A DNA stretch of 64,000 bases from UBA6168 sp964508135. Lineage in GTDB: Bacteria > Bacteroidota > Bacteroidia > Chitinophagales > Saprospiraceae. The stretch lies in NCBI GenBank assembly GCA_964508135.1, contig CAZDSU010000026.1:1-64000 (forward strand), read 5' to 3'. The position numbers were made by a program, and so were the translations under genes. The notes beneath the pieces are model-generated. The model had not been told where the DNA came from. It worked only from the letters and a program-made list of their open reading frames with translations, and searched no databases. Below, in pieces: positions 54,201 through 63,000 of the stretch (position 1 is the first letter of the stretch; the number at the start of each line of letters is the position of its first letter).

Positions 54201-57200
54201 TTTGTTCCTGCGATAGCAGTCAACCAAACCAGGACGCTGACCATTACGGCTAAAATCCTGAATAATGCACAATTGAAAAACATCACGGAGGTCATCGCTG
54301 CCGACCAGGTGGACGTGGACTCCAGGCCCAACAACGACGACGGCGACCAGAGCGAGGACGACGAAGACGCCGCCACGCCCGTGCTGGGGGAGATTTGTAC
54401 CAATGGTGTTGACGACGACGGCGACGGGCTGGTGGATTGTGCCGATTCCGGCTGCGGTGGTGCTCCGGCGGTAAATGCGGGCGGCAATGGGACGATTTGT
54501 ACGGGCGGCAGTTTTACCCTCAATGCTACTGCAAATGGCAGTGGAGATGGTTGTTTCAAAGTGGAGCCGCCAGCCAGCGGCTCCATGAACGGCATCACCT
54601 ACATAGTCAACGGTGATCATTTGACGGTCGCCGGCACAGGTATCGTTTCTGTGGAGGTTAAAGGTGGAACGGAGTCTGTTATTTACACCACTCCGCCCTT
54701 CACAAATCTGACAGCACCTATCAACCCGGACAATGGCCAGCCATATGGTATCAGCCACTTCACTATCTGTACAAGCGGCGGCGGTGCCGGCGGAACCAGT
54801 CCGTACACTTTTACCTGGAACAATGGCCTGGGAAGCGGTGCCAGCAAAACCGTCACTCCTGCAGCAACGACCATTTACATCGTAACGGTCACATCAGCCA
54901 CCGGATGTACTTCCACCGGCCAGGCAATGGTGACCGTGGTAGCCGACCCAGCCATCACGGCACAACCAACAAGTATTACCCTGTGCAGCAATAGTGCGCA
55001 TACCTTGAGCGTGACGGCCACGGGCGGCACGCCTTCACTGGCTTACCAATGGGAAGTCAGCCCGAACGGCAGTGGCTCTTGGTCTGCCATCGGCGGGGCT
55101 ACATCGAGCAGTTACACGACCCCGGTATTGGCCGCTACGAGCTATTATCGGGTGCTGGTGAGCGCTGCTGGCAGTGGCTGCGGGAGTGTTACCTCCTCAG
55201 TCGCCACGGTGACAGTAGGCACGGTGACTGCGAACGCAGGCGCTGATGTAACCCTTTGCGGGGGTCTTTCAACCACACTGACCGCCACTGGCGGCAACAG
55301 TTACAATTGGTCGAATGGCCTTGGCAGCGGCGCCTCCAAAGCCGTCACGCCAGCCAGCACGACTACCTACACGGTGACAGTCACCAATGCGAGCGGCTGC
55401 ACCGGCACCGACCAGGTCGTGGTGACGGTAAATGCCAGCCCAACGGCCAGCGTAACCCCCAACCAGACCATTTGCAGTGGCACTATCACGACGCTAACAG
55501 TTACCGCCAGTGGCGGTATTTCGCCTTTTATCTATGCCTGGAGCAACGGCCTAGGGGCCGGTGCTTCGAAGACGGTCACGCCTGCTTCGAGCACTACCTA
55601 TACGGTGACCGTAACGGGCAGCAACGGCTGTACCTCCACTGTGCAAACGAGCGTGGGCGTGAACGCCACTCCAACCGCCAACGCTGGCGCTGATGCGACG
55701 ATTTGCAATGGTGTATCCACAACGTTGACTGCAAGTGGTTCAGGTGCCCCAAGCCCATATACCTACCTTTGGAGCAATGGTGCTTTAACCGCTTCGCAAT
55801 CCGTCAGCCCAGCCGCCACTACCACTTACACGGTGTCGGTGACGAGTGCCAATGGCTGTTTTGCTACCGACCAAAAGGTCGTATTAGTGCTGCCCTGCAT
55901 TGAAATATGCAACAACGGACTCGACGACGACGGCGATGGCCTGGCCGACTGTGCCGACTCGGATTGTGGGCCTTCGGCCAATGCGGGCACGGATATTTCT
56001 ATTTGCCCCGGCAACACAGCACTCCTTAGCGTGGGCGTGACCGGTGGCAGTGCCCCATACATCTACACCTGGAACAACGGCATTGGCACTGGCGCCATAA
56101 AAACGGTAACGCCATTGGTATCCACCACTTACACCGTGACGGTGACCTCGGCCTCGGGCTGTACCACCACCGACCAAGTGGTGGTAACGGTAAATACCTG
56201 CACGGAAGACTGCACCAACGGCATTGACGACGACGGCGATGGCCTCGTGGACTGTGACGACCCGGACTGCTCGGGCATAACTGCCCCGGTGTTGGTGGAC
56301 GACGCTTACACGACTTGCCCCGGCATGGTTTATTCCAACCGGGTAACCTACAACGATGGAAACCTGAACAACCCAGCCTTCAGTATTTCGGTGGAGCCGC
56401 AACATGGCGTCGTCTCCATTGATTGGACGGGCAAGTTCATTTACACGCCAAATTCGTTTGAATGCGTGACGGACCAGTTCACCTATCAGGTTTGCAACCA
56501 AAGCTCCGGCTGCTGCGATGAGGCGGTTGTCACCATCATAATGGGCGACAATACGTTGCCCATATTGACCAACGTTCCGGCTGACCTCAGCATCAGTTGC
56601 GATGATGCGGTGCCGGCGGCCCAAGTGGTCACTGCGTTTGACCAATGCCCCGGCATTTACATGGACTACGATGAAACATCCAGTCAGAACTATGTGGGAG
56701 CCTGCGGCTCTTTCACGATAACGAGGACATGGACGGCCACGGATTTTTGTGGGAACACGGTTTCCGACGACCAAAAAATCACCGTGCTGGACCAAACAAA
56801 ACCCGAAATATTCCAGGTTTACACCATGGATGGTGGGGCAAAAATGGTAGCTGGGTTTGCGGAGCGTGTGACCCACGAATGGAAGTATGTGCGATTCCCG
56901 ATAACTTTCCATACGGCCCCAGTGGTGCTTGCCACCATCAGTACAAATGCGGACGCCATACCAGTCGTGGTCAATGTTCGGAACGCCACCTTGCAGGGCT
57001 TTGAAATGCGCCTGAGGGAAGAGGAGGCACAAGACGGAATCCACGGCCTTGAAAAAGTGTCGTGGGTGGCTATAGAGCCAAGCACCCAAAACGGCAACCT
57101 GAAATGGGAGGCGGGCACTTTTGCCAATGTCAACCAGAACCTGGACGCCCTTGCGTTTAGCCAAAACTATGATTCGGCCCCAATATTCCTTTCTTCCTTT

Positions 57201-59591
57201 ATGACGAGCAGCCAAGCCGACCCGGCCACGCTGCGCCATACCAACCTGTCGGGAACGGGCGTGGAACTGTTCGCTCAGGAGGAACAATCGGCTGATGCCG
57301 AGGTGGGCAGGCTAAACGAAAACATCGGTTACTTGGCCATCAACGAAAACGAAGCTTTGGTGGACAATGATGGAAATGTATTTGGTGAAACAGGCAAACT
57401 GAACATCACCAATGCTTGGGCAACCGTGAACTTGTCTCAAAAGTACACGAAACCGGTGGTCATCATTGGTGGCTTGACCAACCTGGACGGCGAACCTGTG
57501 ACCATCAGTGTCAGAAATGTTGCCAGCAACAAATTAGAGGTGCGGCTCAAAGAATGGAACTACCTGGACGGTAGCCACCCAGCCGAGGGCGTATCCTGGA
57601 TGGTAGTGGAGGGCAGCGTGTCGGCCAACCGGAGCTTCTATTGCAGTGGAGATGCTGCCTTGCTAAAGCCCAATATCAATGTCTTCGCGGTGGACAACTG
57701 CGATGACCTGGTGGCTTTTGGCATGAATGAATCCTCGGGGCAGGAAGCATCAGGGCTTGTGAGCAGCCTTACCTGGACTGCCATTGACGACTGCGGCAAC
57801 ACGACCCTCATCAGCCGCAATGATACTTGTCAAGTGGCAGCTGTGCAGGTGAAAGCCATGCTGTTCGGTGCCATGGTCAATAATGGAGGCGGGAACCTCA
57901 TGCGCGACAACCTGCGCACCCAGGACCTTGTTCCGTTGTTGGAGCCATATTCCGAGATGCCTAATTATCCATACGTCGAGAACTTGCATCCTACGGTTAC
58001 CATTTGCCACAATTCAGGTCAGGCAGACCAGGAAACATTGACCATTCCTGCCTCGGAATTGCAGGCACACCTCGACCTTGGTGACATCGTGGGAGCATGC
58101 GTAACGTTACCTTACACCTTGCCGCCAGCTGCCGCCGCCGCCACGTATCGCACCATTGCCGATGGCGTATGGACCGATGCGGCTACCTGGCAATCGGGCA
58201 GCATCCCCCCGGTGGGCAATGTCAGCAACAAGCAAATAAGCATCGAGCACCATGTCACGTTGCCAACCGGTGACCTGAATTTGCAAAACGGAACGAAGCT
58301 ATGGGTCACCAATGGCGGCCTTACCGTCAGCAATGGGAACGTGAAATTGCAGGCATCTTCTTTTCTGGCCAACAATTCAGCCATTGATGTGACCAACGGC
58401 TTCTTCTATACCTGGACTGGCCAGTGCAGGGTAGAAATGAAGGACTGCATCGTGTATGTGGGCGACAAATTCTCCCATGAAAGCGGTACAAGTAGGCTTG
58501 AAAACGTATGCCTCGAAGTTAGAAACGACATGACTTGCAGCTACGCTTCAGTCAATGACACATTGATAAATGTTACGGCCACAGTAGGGGGTGCATTTCG
58601 GAATTACAACAGTGGGAAGATTTACATATCCAACAGCAGTTTCAGGTTGACCAATGGAGATTTCAGCAATGAGGTATCCAGTACAATCTCAGGAAATGGC
58701 TTGGTTCTTTTGCTGGAGAACGGCAACGTTTCGAACTTGGGAACCTGGACTGTGGCTGTCAGCCAATACTGCATTTCAGGCATCCAAACCATCCCTGTCC
58801 CGTACCTGCCCGCCTTAGCTAATTGTGCCAATATTACCTACTTGTTTGCATCCTGCAAGGCAGGCGAAAGCAATGCTGTTGGTAGCAGTGGCAGCAGCGG
58901 TGGCAGCAATAATGGAGGCAGTGGAGATGCGGCATTCAGCGCCAGTATCGGCGTAATGGAACCTACTATGCTGGATGTTGCGGGCGAGCAGGCCATCGTG
59001 GACTGGCTCTTGCTGGAATTGAGAAACTATGAAAACGAAGCTGACGTATTGGGTTATGCGACTGTTGTGATGAAGCGAAACGGCGAAGTTGTTTCCGAAA
59101 ATGGCGATTCCATTATCGTGTTCACAGGGTTGCCCGAAGGTGACTACTACGTGGCCATCAGGCACCGGAACCACTTGGGACAAATGACCGATACGCCTGT
59201 TTTCTTGTCGGTGATTGACCCGCCTTTCGTGGATTTCACAAATATTGACATGCCAATCAGGGGGGGCAACGGTGCCGGAAGGGTAAACAGCTATGGCAAG
59301 CGTACCCTATGGGGCGGCGACTACAACGGTGATGGCAAGATAATATACCAAGGGCCATACAATGATGTGTTTAACCTGTTTTCGAGGGTAGTTGGTGATG
59401 TAAATAATTCAACCAATTTGGCCAACTTCATCGTACCGGGCTACGAGATGCAGGATTTCAACTTGGATGGCAAGGTGATTTACCAAGGCCCTAATAATGA
59501 CCGTTCGCATTTGCTGATACATTCGATACTGGCACATGCGGGCAACGGCTCCTTGTTGGCCAACTATATTGTACTGGATTTTATACCTTGA
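48222..59591 (+). CDS. Gene I: 3789-residue mosaic surface protein, paralogous at its C-terminus to gene C
   Basis: The largest gene of the window. Start ATG 48222 (MSKFSYTLVLSLSFVLLSFTI signal peptide). Parts: Asp motif (78-101); an unknown domain of about 350 residues (102-450; NIPIIWSINSTKPKDGVDF, GGPFIISAEYRTPEV); Ig-like, cadherin-like and carbohydrate-binding-like domains; an SdrD-B-like domain (from about 1170, GMVFDDLNMNGALNNGDAGV) whose second half appears only at about 1580 after two inserted domains, one discoidin-like and one DNRLRE-like; three cadherin-like domains (about 1623-1928); a DUF11-like domain (1929-2053); a run of PKD/Ig-like domains separated by three E(I/D)C.NG.DDDGDGL.DC motifs; cadherin-like, HYR and H-lectin-like triplet; and the end module, itself interrupted by an insertion, finishing with GDYNGDGKIIYQGPYND and DFNLDGKVIYQGPNND. 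It has no classical T9SS signature. Adhesin or matrix scaffold is likely. Confidence 0.87.
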   Translation: MSKFSYTLVLSLSFVLLSFTIEESSLLKVPSAQTNQGLAAQYFFQLKGNVRNLLIANLDLPGVCESPSPPPSFVFATEICNNNIDDDGDGLIDANDPDCGADIMQAVPVGSFIINMSVQPQTAANAIKPYGLVWYLLHEHNIPIIWSINSTKPKDGVDFTYDGVDYRGGPFIISAEYRTPEVDALIAAWQAQGVVGVTTTSDVTVPVNRVLNYSMNWTLNTDNGQIAQAYLDRAGIPETAYNWTLPQDLDCCTDVFLMPHSEPVWATHNRLLSWNASPALGGCAGSLWAGCKAGSSVENIVNPANPAQRLNFLMLNPVAPATTPAVEAGDHDDGTLPYSYGFPTHPVMQFLGTLDGAQENGAEQIYLPTNGWRPTTFVGAWDADHPDVPSLSPGKAAKLAFGPAFGDATRGYIMYQTGHRQDRDDNPENIASQRAFFNFSFLAVGQKAIHATATIPDIMESGTDYPLSATASGGSGAYHFHWETDCGGSFSNPYSATTTYSPPDVLTTSECYIKVMVTDDCGTRVGFQNVFISMRPRPAPPVAVDDYEETLPGSPVTVNALVNDSDPNMDPLTLTSLLGPTNTGNGVFANNGDGTVTYTPDFDFVGIDQIRYSICDNTPPAKGGSLCDTATIFITVDWSDANGCYPNQYYGIAAQGNATTVLAQNSISNPTQALGAPVLVAGNGNYYAKIDNNTDYLVLDLGYNVPVGDTIWLHIGSDDGASATLNVQGTLSSSNYINGNGFYDLKSYTTIKDLNNAAPQEDIVAYVPATGAVRKLRFTRATGANKPCVNAVHYVDLNCLSAVPVANDDAVTICEDHSTYIDVLFNDSDPQDLPLSVSILSQPLHGEISLQQDRTFKYQPDHDYSGTDNFNYQICNSKGLCDQAVVSITITDDGCLAGQTTQFGGSSHSVADNFPANAYTNNTGSQNWSNIWTEEGDDGLAGSGDIRATGGLVECAVDGSFAIYRGANLSSTNSAILSFTVNDHNLNGDDVYAVEFSNNGGTSYSILKLFNDSSPASSAESFDLKASFGTLGSDARVRFRRHSGSGGEKFKFDNVQIQYELAGCFGPCVPIPTYPPDAINDYGLTYINTPISIAVQSNDVDPSSLGLTTFLGVSNPPDNGSIELVGKQIKYTPNTGFIGQDVFNYKICNPYGCDSALVTVDVLCVNPEDGRAIQGMVFDDLNMNGALNNGDAGVANIRVRLFKDLNANGVVNPGESKLDSALTDAYGNYVFKLGNGVVVNSSSVTNYATSATGSVNNDYPLSYATGAPNGNFVKMGSSDYVVLGFANTIPFGTNVTINLASDKSSGSASISGSPDGITFSNAVTWSPGYSNDQGNPPPASAFLAFNYQVTATNGIKYVKIARTGNNIYADAAAYKQIVQTGGESSVSLTRIVNSSTDDAEEEGPDGSNLGPGGMYLTSSDLEMTQDIQTPSSGNQKIGLRFNTINIPQGATIKEATLSFRAVQADSPNSNNGPTALTIKGQATDNAPTFTTSVNNISNRALTTASTLWNPSVWLSNQTYTTPDIKAVVQEIVNRPSWADGNSMVFVISGSGSRSADSFNGSPSGAPVLKITYTTGSGADNGHFVIQLSTASLPPNSTLTTDNIETAVVLNNGDVDCSNNFGLINHRPPIANPDTAYVSAGTTVVINNTINDYDPEGTPLTMTFLTNPPFGTAVNLGNGTLKFTSNNGFTGWQTFLYKVCDQGTPTLCDTTTVSVLVSPLINNRPVAQDDYDTIVVNIHVETDVLDNDFDQENDNLTTTLTPGIQQPANGTVTVVNGKIVEYMPNPGFTGNDVYQYIVCDNRSPSLCDTARVFIHVKNQPPDARWDYAETQMNIAKAISVLVNDIEPDGHAIILMSTGTNATPSNGLTVKGGTVSVSTNGTAGNYADDFINYTPPAGFICLDTFQYRVRDSGTPNMYDITYVVVRVSGLIDLELTKTVNPSSTQIGQNVTFTLTLLNKGPAPATTVLTKDKLTSSYQYVSDNGAGAYDPVSGVWFVPAIAVNQTRTLTITAKILNNAQLKNITEVIAADQVDVDSRPNNDDGDQSEDDEDAATPVLGEICTNGVDDDGDGLVDCADSGCGGAPAVNAGGNGTICTGGSFTLNATANGSGDGCFKVEPPASGSMNGITYIVNGDHLTVAGTGIVSVEVKGGTESVIYTTPPFTNLTAPINPDNGQPYGISHFTICTSGGGAGGTSPYTFTWNNGLGSGASKTVTPAATTIYIVTVTSATGCTSTGQAMVTVVADPAITAQPTSITLCSNSAHTLSVTATGGTPSLAYQWEVSPNGSGSWSAIGGATSSSYTTPVLAATSYYRVLVSAAGSGCGSVTSSVATVTVGTVTANAGADVTLCGGLSTTLTATGGNSYNWSNGLGSGASKAVTPASTTTYTVTVTNASGCTGTDQVVVTVNASPTASVTPNQTICSGTITTLTVTASGGISPFIYAWSNGLGAGASKTVTPASSTTYTVTVTGSNGCTSTVQTSVGVNATPTANAGADATICNGVSTTLTASGSGAPSPYTYLWSNGALTASQSVSPAATTTYTVSVTSANGCFATDQKVVLVLPCIEICNNGLDDDGDGLADCADSDCGPSANAGTDISICPGNTALLSVGVTGGSAPYIYTWNNGIGTGAIKTVTPLVSTTYTVTVTSASGCTTTDQVVVTVNTCTEDCTNGIDDDGDGLVDCDDPDCSGITAPVLVDDAYTTCPGMVYSNRVTYNDGNLNNPAFSISVEPQHGVVSIDWTGKFIYTPNSFECVTDQFTYQVCNQSSGCCDEAVVTIIMGDNTLPILTNVPADLSISCDDAVPAAQVVTAFDQCPGIYMDYDETSSQNYVGACGSFTITRTWTATDFCGNTVSDDQKITVLDQTKPEIFQVYTMDGGAKMVAGFAERVTHEWKYVRFPITFHTAPVVLATISTNADAIPVVVNVRNATLQGFEMRLREEEAQDGIHGLEKVSWVAIEPSTQNGNLKWEAGTFANVNQNLDALAFSQNYDSAPIFLSSFMTSSQADPATLRHTNLSGTGVELFAQEEQSADAEVGRLNENIGYLAINENEALVDNDGNVFGETGKLNITNAWATVNLSQKYTKPVVIIGGLTNLDGEPVTISVRNVASNKLEVRLKEWNYLDGSHPAEGVSWMVVEGSVSANRSFYCSGDAALLKPNINVFAVDNCDDLVAFGMNESSGQEASGLVSSLTWTAIDDCGNTTLISRNDTCQVAAVQVKAMLFGAMVNNGGGNLMRDNLRTQDLVPLLEPYSEMPNYPYVENLHPTVTICHNSGQADQETLTIPASELQAHLDLGDIVGACVTLPYTLPPAAAAATYRTIADGVWTDAATWQSGSIPPVGNVSNKQISIEHHVTLPTGDLNLQNGTKLWVTNGGLTVSNGNVKLQASSFLANNSAIDVTNGFFYTWTGQCRVEMKDCIVYVGDKFSHESGTSRLENVCLEVRNDMTCSYASVNDTLINVTATVGGAFRNYNSGKIYISNSSFRLTNGDFSNEVSSTISGNGLVLLLENGNVSNLGTWTVAVSQYCISGIQTIPVPYLPALANCANITYLFASCKAGESNAVGSSGSSGGSNNGGSGDAAFSASIGVMEPTMLDVAGEQAIVDWLLLELRNYENEADVLGYATVVMKRNGEVVSENGDSIIVFTGLPEGDYYVAIRHRNHLGQMTDTPVFLSVIDPPFVDFTNIDMPIRGGNGAGRVNSYGKRTLWGGDYNGDGKIIYQGPYNDVFNLFSRVVGDVNNSTNLANFIVPGYEMQDFNLDGKVIYQGPNNDRSHLLIHSILAHAGNGSLLANYIVLDFIP

Positions 59592-59603
59592 TTTTGAATG
59601 ATT

Positions 59604-59668
59604 GTTTGATTGCTGGATTGTTTGATTGTTTTAATCGACAATTAATCAATCCAACAATCAATCAAACG
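59604..59668 (+). repeat. TTTGATTG-rich inverted repeat after gene I
   Basis: Left arm GTTTGATTGCTGGATTG (59604-59620) pairs imperfectly with CAATCCAACAATCAATCAAAC (59648-59668) across a 27-nt loop. It starts 13 nt after the gene I stop, so it may act as a 3'-end structure. No T-run is present. Confidence 0.55.
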
Positions 59669-59679
59669 ATAAACCATAT

Positions 59680-59844
59680 TACTGGACATTTTTGAAAACA
59701 GCGTTTAAAGCAAGGGGGTTTGGGGGCGGCGCAGCCGCCCCCAACTACCTCTCACGTTTCGCCGCCGCCGGAGGCGGCGGCGAAACGGAGGGTGAATTGA
59801 GAGCGGCGCAGCCCCCAAACCCTCTTGCTTTAAAATGTCCAGTA
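59680..59844. repeat. 165-nt GC-rich long-hairpin element (MITE-like) before gene J
   Basis: Outer arms TACTGGACATTTT (59680-59692) / AAAATGTCCAGTA (59832-59844) continue inward as TTAAAGCAAG.GGGTTTGGGGGC and its complement (an 11-nt insert sits in the left arm). Inside lie two perfect hairpins: GGGGGCGGC-GCA-GCCGCCCCC (59722-59742) and GTTTCGCCGCCGCC-GGA-GGCGGCGGCGAAAC (59756-59786). Its base composition is far more GC-rich than the surrounding intergenic DNA. No coding capacity is believable. Confidence 0.78.
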
Positions 59845-60098
59845 GTAAACCGATTAACCCCACCCCCATTTAACATTTAAATGAATTAACCAACTTCTTT
59901 GTCTCACCACTAACACTTAGTCTCACGCACATCAACTGCGGATTTTCAGCAGTTAAACCACTTTATTTTACTGGCCCACAACCAGCATACGCTTTTGCGT
60001 CATTGTCATTGATAAATTTCGTGACAGCGCTTTATGAACATGGACAATTGGTATTCAACAGATTTTCGGAACAACAAACACTTTATAAATGTGTAGAA

Positions 60099-63000
60099 AT
60101 GAGACTAACGCTAAATCCAAAATTATGCGGAGTGACGACGCTTTTACTAACGCTAATCCTTCACTTGCCAGCAATGGCCAACAGCCCAGTTGGGCACTCG
60201 TTCAGAAAAACACTGCCTGGCATGGCAGCACAAAAAATGAACTTGCTGAGGGCAAGCACCAGCCAACAAATTTCAAGGAAATTTCACTTATCCTCACCTT
60301 TTGCGACCACATGGCTGGCCGGATTTGATGCGCCTTCTTGGGTGCCGGAAAACTGCTCAAATGGCATTGATGATGACGGAGATAGCTTCATTGACGGTGC
60401 CGACCCTGACTGCGGTTGCCTGCAAACCATCATGATGGTGGCCAGGGACAATGGCCAGATTTTGAGCGTAAACCTCTCTACAGGGGGCACCAGCAGCGTC
60501 GCCACTTCTTCGCCTTATGTCACTGGCAACTTGAATGCCCTTGCGGCCAATGCCGACGACAATCTCGTCTATTATTGCAGTGGCAGAAAAGTTTACTATT
60601 GGGTGCCTTCAACCGGTACGCACGGGCAGGTTACTGATTTGACGGGATATATCGGCAGCAATGAGTCACTGAGCAGTGGTGGCGGTGAGTATTATAACGG
60701 GCACATATACCTTGGGACGGAGGCAGGAAATCCAGGCACTTCTCCCAAAATATGGCGTTTGCCACTCGCTGCCGATGGGAAGTCGGCTTCCGGCGCTCCA
60801 GTAAATTTGAACGTGCCCATTCCAACCCAACTATCTTGGGGCGATATGATAGCAACCGCAGAGGGTGGCCAAACCGTTATTTATGGTATGGCAGCAGCCA
60901 GCAAGAGCTTTTTCTTTAAATACAATGTCAATACTGCTCAATATACGCTCATAAGAAATGACTTGCCCACAGAAATGCAAATCGGAGTGGATATAAATGG
61001 GGATGCATGGGCAGGGAGTTTGTCAAGTGGCATTGTTCAAAAGATAAACCGGACAACCGGCTATTTCTATGGGAGTATTATTAATTTTGGTGGAAAAATA
61101 TGGGATTTAACTGGGCCGATTAACTGCCCACAAGCTTTGGAAATTTGTGGAAATGGCTTTGATGACGACAATGATGGGTACACCGATAACCAAGACCAAG
61201 ACTGTCTTTGCCCATCAATAACACCCATTGACGCTGCCACCCGCACAATATGCGAAGGCGAAATGGTGACGTTCAACGTAAATACCAATGCACCAAACCC
61301 ACCATATTCTTATATCGAATATTACAGGTTCAATGCGGCGCAGACAAACCCATATTTGTCAACCGACGCCAAAACATGGCTTGGTGAATTTGCCAATACC
61401 AATGGGAGTGGGGTGGTGTCATCCAATAATTTTCCAAATAGCACTTTAACCAACCAGACCTACTATGTTTATGGTTGTGTAAAACCAGCGCCGCAATTTC
61501 CGGCAAGCTGTGCGCCATTGGTCGCATATACGATAGTCGTAAAACCAGCGGCCACACTCAATGCGGGGTCGGATATTGCCATTTGCTCGGGAACGAGTGC
61601 CACCCTCACCGCACTTGCATCCAATGCTCCCGCCCCGTTGACATATACTTGGAGCAACGGCCTCGGCACAGGTGCTTCCAAAACCGTTACGCCAATAATA
61701 AACACGACCTATATCGTGACGGTAACGGCTGGAAACGGTTGCACCACTACCGATGACGTGGCGGTTAATATAAACCCTACGCCAAGCGTAAACGCTGGGG
61801 CGGATGTCTCCATTTGCACTTCCGGGAGCACAACGCTTACTGCCGTTGGCAGCAATGGTGTTGGCCCATTCACCTATAATTGGAGCCACGGCTTGGGAAC
61901 CGGTGCCGTGAAGACCGTCAGCCCCAATAGCACCACTACTTACACCGTAACCATTACTGGCGGAAATGGCTGTATTTCCACCGATCAAGTGAAGGTCACG
62001 GTGGCCAGTTGTGTTGAAAACTGCGCCAACGGAATTGATGATGACGGCGATGGCCTTATTGATTGCGCCGACTCATCCTGCGGCATCATCATCGAGTCAG
62101 ACACTTATTTCAGCATTTGCTCCGGCGACCAAGTGACGTTCACTGTTACCGCTTCGGGCGGCAGTGGGGTGTATGCTTATGCTTGGAACAATGGCTTGGG
62201 AACGGGCCAGACCAAGACGGTTTCACCGCTTGTCACAACGAATTATACCGTTACGGTTACGCCTACCGTGGGATGTACGGGAACCAGGAGCATCCAAGTG
62301 GTGGTGACAAATTGCCCGGAAGATTGCTCAAATGGCATAGACGACGATTTTGATGGGTTGATTGACTGTGAAGACCCAGATTGCGCTTTGGTTGGCGCTC
62401 CGCAATTGGCGAACGACAGCTACACGACCTGCCCCGGCACGGTTTACATTGACCGGGTAATCTACAACGACGGCAACCTGCAAGACCCTGTTTTCAGCAT
62501 TTTTTCAATGCCTGCTCAAGGCAGTGTCGTCATTGACGGTACCGGGAAGTTTACCTACACCCCAACTGGACAGTACTGCGGCATGGACGCCTTTGTTTAC
62601 CAGGTTTGCAACCAGGCAACGGGCTGCTGCGGCCAAGCCACTGTGACCATTTTGTTCGGAGACATGCAGGCACCAGTCATGTTGAACCTGCCTGCCGACC
62701 TGACCATCAGTTGTGACGATGAAGTGCCATCGCCAACCCAGGTCTTTGCGCACGATTTATGTCCGGGTATTTACATGGCATTCGAAGAAACCACCAACCA
62801 GCATGTCAATGGGGCCTGCGAGTCATTCAGCATCACGAGGACATGGACGGCCACCGACCTTTGTGGCAACTCGACAATTGGTGACCAAATCATCACCGTC
62901 GAGGACTTGACTGGCCCTGAAATTCAGCGGCTCTACACCTTGTCCAATGGAAAAAAACTGATTTCTGGTAATGCGGCACTGACTTCCGAGCGCTGGAAAT

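Larger units (their letters stand above)
59592..60098. other. Intergenic region between genes I and J
   Basis: 507 bp. It has two inverted-repeat structures (59604-59668 and 59680-59844, listed separately), then about 250 bp of A/T-rich DNA without recognisable signals before the gene J start. Confidence 0.6.

Noticed and set aside
59670..59851. TAAACC on both sides of the 165-nt hairpin as a target-site duplication
   Set aside because: The copies are at different distances from the element ends (4 nt and 1 nt), so chance is as likely as a duplication.
59692..59880. 62-residue plus-strand frame over the GC-rich hairpin
   Set aside because: The open frame comes from the palindromic GC element; the product is Gly/Ala/Pro-rich by composition only.
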